A stretch of DNA of 64,000 bases from positions 4,507,507 through 4,571,506 of the forward strand of contig NZ_CP044016.1 of the NCBI RefSeq assembly GCF_004337365.2, written 5' to 3'. The DNA comes from Rhizosphaericola mali. Lineage in GTDB: Bacteria; Bacteroidota; Bacteroidia; Chitinophagales; Chitinophagaceae. The position numbers were made by a program, and so were the translations under genes. How positions within the stretch are numbered: the stretch's first letter is position 1; each line of letters begins with the position of its first letter. This document shows, one piece after another, positions 37,220 to 45,574 of this stretch. Below the pieces are notes generated by a model that worked only from the letters and a program-made list of their open reading frames with translations, did no database searches and was not told where the DNA came from.

Positions 37220-37439
37220 TAAATATTTAGGTAAAGGAACGAAATTCTAAGTATTTATTATTTGTATTTTCTACATTGATTATTATCAATAGTTTGTGAT
37301 ATAATGTGAGATATAAAGATTAATCATCTTGATATGTTTTAGTTTTGTTTCACTGTGTAAATCATTCGTACTTATTATCTATATTATTCTACATGATATA
37401 TATTTTTTAGATATAAGTCTTCTTTTTTGAGATATACAG

Positions 37440-37457
37440 CATAGGATATTTCCTATG
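37440..37457 (+). promoter_or_regulatory. Inverted repeat at the start of the pyruvyl transferase gene
   Basis: Perfect 7-bp arms CATAGGA (37440-37446) and TCCTATG (37451-37457) with a 4-base loop. The right arm contains an in-frame ATG at 37455. It could be an operator, or an RNA hairpin hiding a start codon. The 230 bases between it and ispD are AT-rich with no other feature I can support. Confidence 0.35.
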
Positions 37458-37487
37458 ATAAGAAACCCTAAAAACAAAAAACATAGC

Positions 37488-38748
37488 ATGAGAAAAAAAG
37501 TGTATTTAATATGCATTGCCGGCTATCCCAACTACGGTGATGAACTAATTCTAAATTCATGGTTGCATTGGTTACATGATAATTTTCATGGAAAGATAGA
37601 CATTGTAATTGATTCAATTCACAAAGAATCTTTATATTTTATGATTGACAATTATGATGATAGAAATTACGAAATAGTAAATTCAATATCCAAAATTATT
37701 AACGATAAATATAAAGTAGATTATGTTCCAAATAAATTAAGCCGAGTAAAACGATTCTTATTTAGAGATAAGAAAATAGTTGGAACTTTGAGTGTTCCTA
37801 GAGTAATCCCACTTCGTAATTTTTTAGGAGATATAAATAAGAATATAATTACTGATGATGCTTTATATCACTATTCTGATTATAATATCATCCATTTATT
37901 AGGGGGGGTATTATAATTCTCTTTGGAAGTGGAACTTAGGTTTATTAATTGCTGCCAATTCATTTAAAGGAATTAATAAAGACCTCCGATTAGCTCTAAC
38001 AGGAGCAGGGATGTTTCCTTTAGATAAAGAGTCCAAGGATGTGATTAGCCCAGTAATTAAAAAATTTGATTTTGCTACTGCAAGAGATCAAGCAAGTGCA
38101 GAAGCTTTATCTATTGAACTAGGTTATGATGATGCATTTTTAGGCATTTCTGATGAAATTTCGCGATATAGTAAATCATTGAGACGGAATATTCCTGATG
38201 TTATGATTTGTATTCAATCAGATCTTTCAAAGCAAGAGTGTATTGATAAGACTATCTCTCTTGTAAGAGAAAAAATTATAAAGTTCAACGAACAAGGTAT
38301 GGTAGTGGGATATGTGGAGGCATTGCCGCATTCTGATCATTATGCATATGAAAAATTATCAGATTTAATTAATAAGGAAAATTGGTTTTCGGCGAAAGAA
38401 TGTATCAGATATGGATTACCTGTTAAAAAGGGACAACTATGGTATTCAACAAGATTTCATCATCATCTTGTTGCCGCCTCAGCTGGGGCCAAAGGAGTTG
38501 CGATTAGTTATAAACCAGGTTACTACGATATTAAACATAAATCGTTATTGAATTTAGGTACGGGTTGGAATTATTTTACGCCATATTCTTCTGATACAGA
38601 AATTGGGTTACCAATGGTAAATTTGAATTTTGAAGACATTGCAAAGAAAATTAGTAAATCAAAACAAGCTGAAGCTTTTGAAATTTATAATTTTCAAAAA
38701 ACAACAGTTAATAATTCTAGTCAATTAAATACCGCTGTAAGTATATAA
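37488..38748 (+). pseudogene. Polysaccharide pyruvyl transferase family protein, frameshifted at a 7-G tract
   Basis: Two open frames fit one gene. The first (to 37916) begins KKVYLICIAGYPNYGDELIL, the start expected of the polysaccharide pyruvyl transferase fold. It ends HLLGGVL and stop, directly after seven G at 37902-37908. Removing one G gives an uninterrupted reading, HLLGGYYNSLWKWNLGLLIA, that joins the second frame (whose first Met is at 38011), giving about 420 residues. That part has LTGAGMFP, ARDQASAEALS, WYSTRFHHHLVAASAGAKG and a GWNYF end. The sequence is otherwise intact, so I favour a slippery on/off switch or a sequencing error over decay. The product would decorate surface glycans with pyruvate. 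Confidence 0.82.
37902..37908 (+). repeat. Homopolymer run of seven G, frameshift site
   Basis: The only G run of this length I found in the window. It is inside the reading frame of the pyruvyl transferase gene. Seven G puts the gene out of frame and six would restore it. Confidence 0.9.
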
Positions 38749-38851
38749 TTTTTACAAAAAAATATTCAGACAGAAAGGCAGAAAAATTCATTGGTATGAT
38801 TTATGGTTCTAGATTAAATGGATATTAGATTTGTTAAGGGATTGTAAAATT

Positions 38852-38894
38852 TTCGAATAGATAAAATTCGAATTATCAATCTACTTTAACTTTG
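38852..38894 (+). promoter_or_regulatory. Inverted repeat and -7 element upstream of the ECF sigma gene
   Basis: Arms TTCGAAT (38852-38858) and ATTCGAA (38866-38872) around a 7-base spacer, followed by an exact -7 element TAACTTTG (38887-38894). The repeat covers the expected -33 region, so a protein bound there would block or remodel transcription. ATG is at 38936. Confidence 0.45.
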
Positions 38895-38935
38895 ATTAGG
38901 ATCGATTCTTTCAATAACCTAAAAAAATAAACTTT

Positions 38936-39439
38936 ATGCCTAATGTTATGGAGTTTGATCAAATGCTAGTAAATAATGCGGATTTTTTAAGGCCTTTCGC
39001 TGTGACACTAACTAGAGATTCAGAAACGGCAAGAGACCTTTTTCAGGAAACCATATACAGAGCATTGGCTAACAAAGAAAAATATAATGTAGGGACCAAT
39101 ATTAAAGCATGGTTATATACAATTATGCGCAATATTTTCATTAATAGCTATCGTCGGAAGTCTAGACAAAATACGATTTTTGACAATACTCCTAATGAAA
39201 TCATTTTAAATAACAATAAGAATGTGGTTCAAAATGACGCATTGGCTCAATTGAATATGAAAGAGGTTAAAAAGACGATTTTCGGTCTTCCGGAGATATT
39301 CAAGAAACCGTTTATGTTATATTTTGATGGATTCAAATATCATGAAATTGCACATATGCTGGATGAGCCTCTTGGTACGATAAAGAGTAGAATTCACTTT
39401 GCTAGAAAAATTTTGAAAAAACAAATTCATAGATTTTAG
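38936..39439 (+). CDS. ECF-type RNA polymerase sigma factor
   Basis: 167 residues. Sigma region 2 (about 10-80) shows DSETARDLFQETIYRAL and NIKAWLYTIMRNIFINSYRR; region 4 (about 108-165) shows GLPEIFKKPFMLYFDGFKYH and EPLGTIKSRIHFARKILKK. The length and layout are normal for ECF sigma factors. No anti-sigma factor (FecR or zinc-binding) is adjacent, so control is likely transcriptional or by a distant partner. A long near-palindromic terminator follows. Confidence 0.92.
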   Translation: MPNVMEFDQMLVNNADFLRPFAVTLTRDSETARDLFQETIYRALANKEKYNVGTNIKAWLYTIMRNIFINSYRRKSRQNTIFDNTPNEIILNNNKNVVQNDALAQLNMKEVKKTIFGLPEIFKKPFMLYFDGFKYHEIAHMLDEPLGTIKSRIHFARKILKKQIHRF

Positions 39440-39447
39440 AATTAATT

Positions 39448-39502
39448 AAATCTTAAGAAAAAGGCCTGTAGAATATTCTACAGGCCTTTTTTCTTAAGAT
39501 TT
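39448..39502 (+). terminator. Long near-palindromic terminator of the ECF sigma gene
   Basis: About 27-bp arms, symmetric around 39474/39475, with one extra T in the right arm. Core stem AAAAAGGCCTGTAGAAT; T run follows the GC-rich part. Unusually long for the window. Confidence 0.8.
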
Positions 39503-39665
39503 ATGCAAAAAATAAATTTATTTATTTCTCTTACAATAAAATAAATTTAATTGCACTCATATTTATATTCAGATTTAATTGAATTGGTAAAATTTTTGTT
39601 TGAATAAAGAAACAATTAGTTTTGACCAACAATTTTCCAAACCAAAAGGTAAAATAAAAAATATA

Positions 39666-40358
39666 ATGGGAATTTTATTACAAGTAGTTGCAGATAGTAC
39701 AGCTGCAACTGTAGCAAATGCAACGAGTGCAGTCAGTGAAAAATTAAGTCTTTGGAGTCTAATGTCAAAAGGTGGTATTTTAATGTACCCATTATATATT
39801 TTATTGATTATCACGTTATTTGTTTTTTTTGAAAGATGGCAAGTAATTAGGAAAGCTGGAAAATTGGATCCCAATTTTATGCGCATGGTACAAGACAATA
39901 TTGTCAATGGTAATCTAAGTGCTGCACAAAGTTTGGCTAGAAATAATGGTAGTCCTGTATCAAGAGTAATTGCAAAAGGAATTCAACGTTTGGGCAAACC
40001 AATTGATGTAATTGAAAAAAGCATGGAATCCATTGCTGAGATTGAATTATTTAATTTGGAAAAACATTTAAATATCCTTTCTCTAATTGCAGGAATTGCT
40101 CCAATGTTTGGATTTTTAGGTACGATTGCTGGTATGATTCAATTATTTTATGATATCAACACTACAGGCAATTTTGAATTAAGTGTTATCGCTGGTGGTA
40201 TTTATGTAAAAATGATTACCTCTGGTACAGGTTTAGTGATAGGTTTGCTTGCGTTTATTTTGCATAATTATTTGTCTACGCAAGTAGATAAAACTGCCAA
40301 TGATATTGAAATTGCGTCTGCTGATTTCATGGATATTTTACAAGCACCTACCAAATAA
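39666..40358 (+). CDS. exbB: ExbB/TolQ family proton-channel protein
   Basis: Inner-membrane motor subunit that with ExbD uses the proton gradient to energise TonB-dependent receptors. 230 residues from ATG 39666. A TTG at 39600 would add 22 hydrophilic residues, not typical. Three helices: about 35-57, about 125-150 (AGIAPMFGFLGTIAGMIQLF) and about 175-200 (KMITSGTGLVIGLLAFILHNY), the last two forming the pore. Signature GGILMYPLYILLIITLFVFF is present. Followed by exbD, 11 bases on; no tonB here. Confidence 0.92.
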   Translation: MGILLQVVADSTAATVANATSAVSEKLSLWSLMSKGGILMYPLYILLIITLFVFFERWQVIRKAGKLDPNFMRMVQDNIVNGNLSAAQSLARNNGSPVSRVIAKGIQRLGKPIDVIEKSMESIAEIELFNLEKHLNILSLIAGIAPMFGFLGTIAGMIQLFYDINTTGNFELSVIAGGIYVKMITSGTGLVIGLLAFILHNYLSTQVDKTANDIEIASADFMDILQAPTK

Positions 40359-40369
40359 TTATTACCATT

Positions 40370-40774
40370 ATGAATTTAAGAAGTAAAAGAGGTGCAAAAA
40401 GAAAAGCCGAGGTCCAGACAGGAGCGTTGAATGATATACTTTTCATTTTGCTTTTGTTTTTCTTAATTGTCTCTACCCTTGCTAATCCCAATGTGATTAA
40501 GGTAAATAATCCTAAAGCACATAAGGATACTAAGGTGAAACAAAACGTAGTCGTTTCGATAGATAAGGATCAAAAAATATATATAGGACAGACCCAAGTC
40601 CCAGAGAATCAACTTGATTCACTGATTAAAATGTCCATAGAAAAAAGTAGAGTAGGATTAGATACTCCTTCTGTGGTCATTAATGCAGATACAATTTCTT
40701 ATTATGGAGAAGTATTTAGAATTATGCAATCCGCCAAAAAAGCGGGAGCAAGAGTCGTGGCAAATGTCCATTAG
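40370..40774 (+). CDS. exbD: ExbD/TolR family biopolymer transport protein
   Basis: 134 residues. N-terminal basic segment, a single helix (about 24-44, NDILFILLLFFLIVSTLANP) with the conserved Asp25 that carries protons, and a periplasmic domain with VSIDKDQKIYIGQTQVPENQL. The family's usual shape. Partner of the upstream ExbB. Confidence 0.92.
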   Translation: MNLRSKRGAKRKAEVQTGALNDILFILLLFFLIVSTLANPNVIKVNNPKAHKDTKVKQNVVVSIDKDQKIYIGQTQVPENQLDSLIKMSIEKSRVGLDTPSVVINADTISYYGEVFRIMQSAKKAGARVVANVH

Positions 40775-40863
40775 CGACAAAAAAATGAATCTTTTGTTCA
40801 GAGTAAAAAAAAGACTAACTTTAAACAAGTATTTATTCACCAGACGAGAAAATAACCAATTGT

Positions 40864-41349
40864 ATGAGGGGCGTAAATAAAGTTATATTAATAGGAAATT
40901 TAGGAAAAGATCCTGATGTGCAGATATTGGAAGGAAATATTGCTGTAGCCAAATTCCCATTAGCAACAACAGAAACTTATAAAGATCGAACCGGAAAATT
41001 AATCTCCCAAACTGAATGGCACACTGTCGTCCTTTGGCGTGGGTTAGCAGAATTAGCACAAAAGTATTTACACAAAAGCAGTTTGATTTATGTAGAAGGG
41101 CATCTTAAAAATAGATGTTGGGAAGATAAAGAAGGTGTAAAAAAATATGCTACAGAGATTGTCGGAGATAATCTGATTATGTTAGATAAAAAATCCGATT
41201 TTAATTCTATCGTACCTGGTTGTTTTGAAAATAACACTCAAGACGAATTAAAAGATTGTGCTGGAGAGGATACTAAAGAAGATAGCAGTTCTAATGACGG
41301 TGTGCCGTCTTTCAAGTATTTTTCTGATGACGCAGATTTAAAATTATAA
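40864..41349 (+). CDS. ssb: Single-stranded DNA-binding protein
   Basis: 161 residues. The OB fold (about 1-110) is typical: GVNKVILIGNLGKDPDVQIL, TEWHTVVLWRGLAELAQKYL, SLIYVEGHLKNRCW and YATEIVGDNLIML. The C-terminal tail is acidic but ends DDADLKL rather than the DDxPF tip that recruits partners such as RecO or Exo I. It leads the ssb-gldE-gldD cluster known from Flavobacterium. It may be a second SSB copy; the main one would then lie elsewhere. Confidence 0.93.
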   Translation: MRGVNKVILIGNLGKDPDVQILEGNIAVAKFPLATTETYKDRTGKLISQTEWHTVVLWRGLAELAQKYLHKSSLIYVEGHLKNRCWEDKEGVKKYATEIVGDNLIMLDKKSDFNSIVPGCFENNTQDELKDCAGEDTKEDSSSNDGVPSFKYFSDDADLKL

Positions 41350-41361
41350 ATAGAAACTATT

Positions 41362-42702
41362 ATGGGCTTCACTGCTTCAAATGTATTAGCAGTAAATACA
41401 ACGACTACGATGGCGAGTTCCTCACCCGAACTAACCATTTTAGGTGCTGTATTTGTGGTTGCCTTGTTATTTTTATTTATTGTTTCTGGGGCACAAGTTG
41501 CGTATTTCTCACTCGATGAGGAAGATCTTACCACTGTAAAAACGAAATCTCAGCCGTCATATCGACGTGTTGTGGAGTTATTGGATAGTGAACAACACTT
41601 TTTTTCTGCCTTGCAAGTCGCGCACTTTTTCTTTTTATTTATACTTATTGCCGTAGGTAATTTTATATTTAATACGCTTCCTATTCCAATTTCCAATATT
41701 GGAGTATTGGCAGCGATAAAAATAGTCGGCATTTTTATCATTGTTTTTTTATTTGGGGAATTGATTCCTCGTCTATTTGCTGGACAAAACTCGATTCGTT
41801 TCGCAAGAGATTTTGGTTTTTTTAGCCAAGGAATATTTTATTTATTTGGACGATTGGGTACATGGGTTTACAAAGCTTCTTTTTCATTGGAAGCAACGTT
41901 ATTTAAACATAAAAATCAGGCGCAATATAATCTAGAAATGGATGAAGCAATTGATAATAGTACGGTATTAGGAACTGACGCGTCAGATGAAGAAAAAAAT
42001 ATTTTGAAGGGAATTGTAAAATTTAGCGGTATTTCTGTTAAGCAAATTATGACGCCTAGATTAGAAGTAAGCGGTCTTGATTTTAATACGAAATTTGAGG
42101 ACTTAATTGGTTTAATAAATGAATTGAATTTTAGTAGGCTTCCAGTTTTTAAGGGCAGTTTGGATAATACGATAGGGATGATTTATACCAAAGATATTTT
42201 ACCACACCTAAATGAACCCAAAATTTATGATTGGCATACGCTTATCGAGCCCGTTCCATTTGTACATGAACATAAATTAATCGAACCACTTTTATACGAA
42301 TTTCAAACAAATAAGACGCATCTTGCCATGATTGTGGATGAGTTTGGTGGTACTTGTGGCATTGTGACGTTGGAAGATATTCAAGAAGAAATCATTGGTG
42401 AAATAAAGGATGAATTTGCCGAGGAGAAAAGTTTATTTGAAAAAATTGATGCACAAAATTACATATTTGATGGACGTGTGATGTTGATTGACGTTTGCCG
42501 TATTGTACGTATTTCTTCATCTTCATTTGATGCATACAAAGGTGAAAATGATTCTATTGCGGGTTTGGTTTTGGAATTGGCAAAAGGCTTTCCCGAAGAT
42601 GGAGCGGTATTAGAAATTCCAGGTTTTCAATTTGCAGTAGTTCAAAAATCTAGTAACCGCTTGCAAAAAATTAAGTTAACCTTATTGGAAAGGAAAGATT
42701 AG
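41362..42702 (+). CDS. gldE: Gliding motility-associated protein GldE (CNNM/CorC type)
   Basis: 446 residues, inner-membrane protein. N-terminal CNNM/DUF21 domain with helices about 24-47, 85-105, 110-135; IVSGAQVAYFSLDEEDL and FGELIPRLFAGQN are visible. Then two CBS domains (about 230-345: QIMTPRLEVSGLD, GMIYTKDILPHL, MIVDEFGGTCGIVTLEDI) and a CorC_HlyC C-terminal domain (about 360-440). Gene order ssb-gldE-gldD matches Flavobacterium johnsoniae, where GldE supports gliding. Starts 12 bases after ssb. Confidence 0.9.
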   Translation: MGFTASNVLAVNTTTTMASSSPELTILGAVFVVALLFLFIVSGAQVAYFSLDEEDLTTVKTKSQPSYRRVVELLDSEQHFFSALQVAHFFFLFILIAVGNFIFNTLPIPISNIGVLAAIKIVGIFIIVFLFGELIPRLFAGQNSIRFARDFGFFSQGIFYLFGRLGTWVYKASFSLEATLFKHKNQAQYNLEMDEAIDNSTVLGTDASDEEKNILKGIVKFSGISVKQIMTPRLEVSGLDFNTKFEDLIGLINELNFSRLPVFKGSLDNTIGMIYTKDILPHLNEPKIYDWHTLIEPVPFVHEHKLIEPLLYEFQTNKTHLAMIVDEFGGTCGIVTLEDIQEEIIGEIKDEFAEEKSLFEKIDAQNYIFDGRVMLIDVCRIVRISSSSFDAYKGENDSIAGLVLELAKGFPEDGAVLEIPGFQFAVVQKSSNRLQKIKLTLLERKD

Positions 42703-42714
42703 ACCTTAGCTTTG
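42685..42714 (+). promoter_or_regulatory. Internal promoter TTG-N19-TAGCTTTG before gldD
   Basis: -33 TTG (42685-42687), 19-base spacer, -7 TAGCTTTG (42707-42714) ending four bases before the gldD ATG. Overlaps the 3' end of gldE. The best-matching promoter in the window. Confidence 0.55.
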
Positions 42715-42718
42715 CAGC

Positions 42719-43321
42719 ATGCAACGCATTTTTAAAAAGAGTAGGTATTTGCTTTTTGGAGTAATTGCTTTCGGTCTATTTGCCGCATGTAATAGCAGTT
42801 ATACACCCAAACCAATTGGATATTTTAATATTCCATTACCCAAAAAATCTTACAGAGTTTTTGATCAAGCTGGTTATCCTTACAAATTTGAATATCCTGT
42901 ATATGCCAATGTTCTGAAAGATTCCACATTTTTTAATACAACAGCGGAAAATCCCTGGTGGATCAATATTGATTTTCCCAAATTACAAGGTCGTATTTAC
43001 TTGAGTTATAAACAGATTGGCCCCAATAGATTTGCTAAATTATTGGACGATGCCTTTAAATTGACCAATAAACATAATGTAAAAGCATCCGCTATTGACG
43101 ATTCCTTAATCAATACGCCAAATGGTGTTCATGGTATGTTTTTTAAGGTAAGTGGCAATGTGGCTACGGCGTATCAATTCTTCTTGACGGATTCAACAAA
43201 ACATTTTGTCAGAGGAGCATTGTATTTTGATGCCACGCCCAATCAGGATTCTTTGCGACCCGTAAATGAATTTGTTGCTGCAGATATGCGACATTTGATT
43301 AACACATTTCAATGGAAATAA
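42719..43321 (+). CDS. gldD: Gliding motility lipoprotein GldD
   Basis: 200 residues. Signal peptide with lipobox LFAAC (Cys24), then YTPKPIGYFNIPLPKKSYRVF, YPYKFEYPVYANV, AENPWWINIDFPKLQGRIYLSYK and QDSLRPVNEFVAADMRHLI, matching GldD throughout. In Flavobacterium it is needed for gliding and for type IX secretion-linked functions. Here it follows gldE by 16 bases. Confidence 0.92.
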   Translation: MQRIFKKSRYLLFGVIAFGLFAACNSSYTPKPIGYFNIPLPKKSYRVFDQAGYPYKFEYPVYANVLKDSTFFNTTAENPWWINIDFPKLQGRIYLSYKQIGPNRFAKLLDDAFKLTNKHNVKASAIDDSLINTPNGVHGMFFKVSGNVATAYQFFLTDSTKHFVRGALYFDATPNQDSLRPVNEFVAADMRHLINTFQWK

Positions 43322-43324
43322 GTC

Positions 43325-43912
43325 ATGGTATTAATAGAAGATAAACTTATCGGAGACGAAATTTTGGAAGCGCATTTTGTGTGTAATATTGCAAAATGCA
43401 AAGGTGGATGCTGTGAAGATGGCGATGCTGGAGCTCCATTAGAAGAGGCTGAACTTGTAGAATTAGAAAATAATTATGATGTTATTGCTCCTTATATGTC
43501 TGAAATTGGGAGAAATGAAATAGAGTTACAAGGCAAATATGTTCATACTGAAGAGTTTGGAGAGGTGACGCCAACTATAGACGGCGGACTTTGTGCATAT
43601 GGGATTAAGGACGACAATGGTGTTATCTTTTGTGCCATTGAACAAGCTTACAATGATGGCAAATTGCAATGGAAAAAGCCAATTAGTTGTCATTTATTTC
43701 CCATCAGAGTTAAATTACCAGATACGGATATGGAAATGCTCAATTACGAACCACGCGAAGAGGATCATTTATGTAATCCAGCATGTCAATTGGGAGAGGA
43801 ATTGAAAGTGCCTGTATATAAATTTTTGAAAGAGCCTATTATTCGAAAATATGGTACTGAATTTTATGAAGCGCTGGATGCAACCGCGGAATATCTAAAT
43901 AATAAAGACTAA
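43325..43912 (+). CDS. DUF3109 family protein
   Basis: 195 residues, cytoplasmic. Conserved cysteines suggest a metal or Fe-S site: Cys20, Cys25, Cys29 and Cys30 in VCNIAKCKGGCC, later SCHLFPIRV and LCNPACQLGEE. Function unknown. Its start is three bases after the gldD stop, in the same operon, followed by the TrmH-type gene 11 bases on. Confidence 0.9.
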   Translation: MVLIEDKLIGDEILEAHFVCNIAKCKGGCCEDGDAGAPLEEAELVELENNYDVIAPYMSEIGRNEIELQGKYVHTEEFGEVTPTIDGGLCAYGIKDDNGVIFCAIEQAYNDGKLQWKKPISCHLFPIRVKLPDTDMEMLNYEPREEDHLCNPACQLGEELKVPVYKFLKEPIIRKYGTEFYEALDATAEYLNNKD

Positions 43913-43923
43913 TTTTTTATAGT

Positions 43924-44538
43924 ATGTACGAAATGCTATCCGAAGAAAGGAAAGCGAGAATAGAATTTGTATTGGCACATCGACAAAAGGATTTGACTAT
44001 AATTTTGGAAAATGTGTATGACCCCCACAATGTAGCTGCGGTGATGCGTACCTGCGATTCTATTGGGGTGCAAGAGGTTTTCATAGTGAATACATTGGAT
44101 AAAAAAGCGGTTAATTACGATGCCCAAAATTTTAGAAGTAGTCGTAGTGCACACAAATGGTTAACCATTCATCAATTTGACAATGTAAAAAACTGTATGG
44201 ATAAGGTGTCTTTGAACTATGAAAATATTTTCTGTACACATTTAGGAGAAACGTCCAAAGATTTATATGAAATAAATTTTACCCAAAAAACTACGGCAAT
44301 CGTATTTGGTAATGAACAAAAGGGTATTTCGGAAGAAATGTTATCTTATAGTACGGGTAATTTCAACATTCCACAATATGGTATGATCAAAAGTCTGAAT
44401 ATCTCTGTGGCTTGTGCGGTAACTTTATACGAAGCATTTAGACAAAAAGAATTGGCCGGAGATTACCAACACGCTAATTTCCCAGAGGGAAAAAAAGAAA
44501 TACTTCGCACGCAATGGTCAGCGCGTACCCCAAAATAG
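43924..44538 (+). CDS. trmH: TrmH family RNA 2'-O-methyltransferase
   Basis: 204-residue SPOUT (knot) methyltransferase, probably acting on G18 of tRNA. Motif 1 ENVYDPHNVAAVMRTCDSIGV with the key Asn and Arg, motif 2 AIVFGNEQKGIS, motif 3 IPQYGMIKSLNISVACAVTL. The family's cofactor-binding knot is intact. Could also act on rRNA; the short N-terminus without an L30e domain fits TrmH better than RlmB. Confidence 0.87.
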   Translation: MYEMLSEERKARIEFVLAHRQKDLTIILENVYDPHNVAAVMRTCDSIGVQEVFIVNTLDKKAVNYDAQNFRSSRSAHKWLTIHQFDNVKNCMDKVSLNYENIFCTHLGETSKDLYEINFTQKTTAIVFGNEQKGISEEMLSYSTGNFNIPQYGMIKSLNISVACAVTLYEAFRQKELAGDYQHANFPEGKKEILRTQWSARTPK

Positions 44539-44638
44539 AATTTCTGCCACTGATAACAATGATTTCGCCCTTCATCATATTAATCGTTGTAAAAAAATAA
44601 GAAGGAGTTAAATTTGAATACATCAAAATTTGACTCTA

Positions 44639-45565
44639 ATGGCCCTAGTTGAATTACACAATTTAAAAAAATACTATGCTACGCAAAAAGCAGTAGATGA
44701 TATTAGTTTGTCTATTGCAGAAGGTAGCATTTTTGGTTTACTTGGTCCCAATGGCGCGGGTAAGACTACTTTGTTGCGCATGATTACAGGTATATTTCAA
44801 CCCGATGAAGGAGAGGTAATTATCGCAGGAAAGAAATTCGATCCCATCGAAGATGTTCGTTTAATTGGTTATATGCCTGAGGAACGCGGTCTTTACAAGA
44901 AAATGAAAATAGGCGAACAAGCATTATATCTAGCTCAATTAAAAGGTTTATCCAAATCAGAAGCACTTGAAAGTGCTAAATACTGGTTTTCTCGTTTGAA
45001 AATGGAAAGTTGGTGGGACAAAAAGTTGGAAGATCTGAGTAAAGGGATGGGGCAAAAATTACAATTTGTCGTAACTGTAATGCATTCACCCAAATTAATC
45101 ATTTTAGACGAACCTTTTAGTGGTTTGGATCCCGTAAATGCAGGATTGATAAAAGATGAGATTTTCAATTTGGCCCAGCAAGGAAGCACCATTATCTTCA
45201 GTACACATAGAATGGAGCAGGTGGAAGAGATATGTGACCATATTGCACTTGTAAATCAAGGTAAAGTACTGTTGGACGGTACCGTGGATAGTGTAAAACA
45301 ACAATTCAAAGAAAATATTTGGGAACTAAAATTTCAGGGAAATGCTTCGTTGATTACCAATAATTCATTTGAAATTATCCAGCAATCTGGAGATCGACTT
45401 TACCTAAAGATTCAAGAGGGTGCAAATGAAAATTCCATTTTGCAATATTTAATTCAAGAAGGTGTGTTGGTAAAAGGTTTTAATGAAATTCTTCCTTCCT
45501 TGAATGATATTTTCATCCATCTTGTAGAAGGTACCAATTCTGTAACTCGATCTTTTGAATCCTAA
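44639..45565 (+). CDS. ABC transporter ATP-binding protein (NatA type)
   Basis: 308 residues from ATG 44639 (a TTG three codons earlier is in frame). Walker A GPNGAGKTTLL (about 37-47), signature LSKGMGQKLQ, Walker B KLIILDEPFSGLDP, D-loop and switch His in STHRMEQVEE; DUF4162-like C-terminus (about 230-308). Pairs with the ABC-2 permease starting 10 bases downstream. The NatAB likeness suggests export; the substrate is unknown. Confidence 0.93.
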   Translation: MALVELHNLKKYYATQKAVDDISLSIAEGSIFGLLGPNGAGKTTLLRMITGIFQPDEGEVIIAGKKFDPIEDVRLIGYMPEERGLYKKMKIGEQALYLAQLKGLSKSEALESAKYWFSRLKMESWWDKKLEDLSKGMGQKLQFVVTVMHSPKLIILDEPFSGLDPVNAGLIKDEIFNLAQQGSTIIFSTHRMEQVEEICDHIALVNQGKVLLDGTVDSVKQQFKENIWELKFQGNASLITNNSFEIIQQSGDRLYLKIQEGANENSILQYLIQEGVLVKGFNEILPSLNDIFIHLVEGTNSVTRSFES

Positions 45566-45574
45566 ACTTACTAT

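Noticed and set aside
37220-37440. Possible small RNA or promoter in the AT-rich gap before the pyruvyl transferase gene
   Set aside because: A TAGTTTTG motif at 37340 matches the -7 pattern but has no -33 partner and is far from the start; nothing else stands out.
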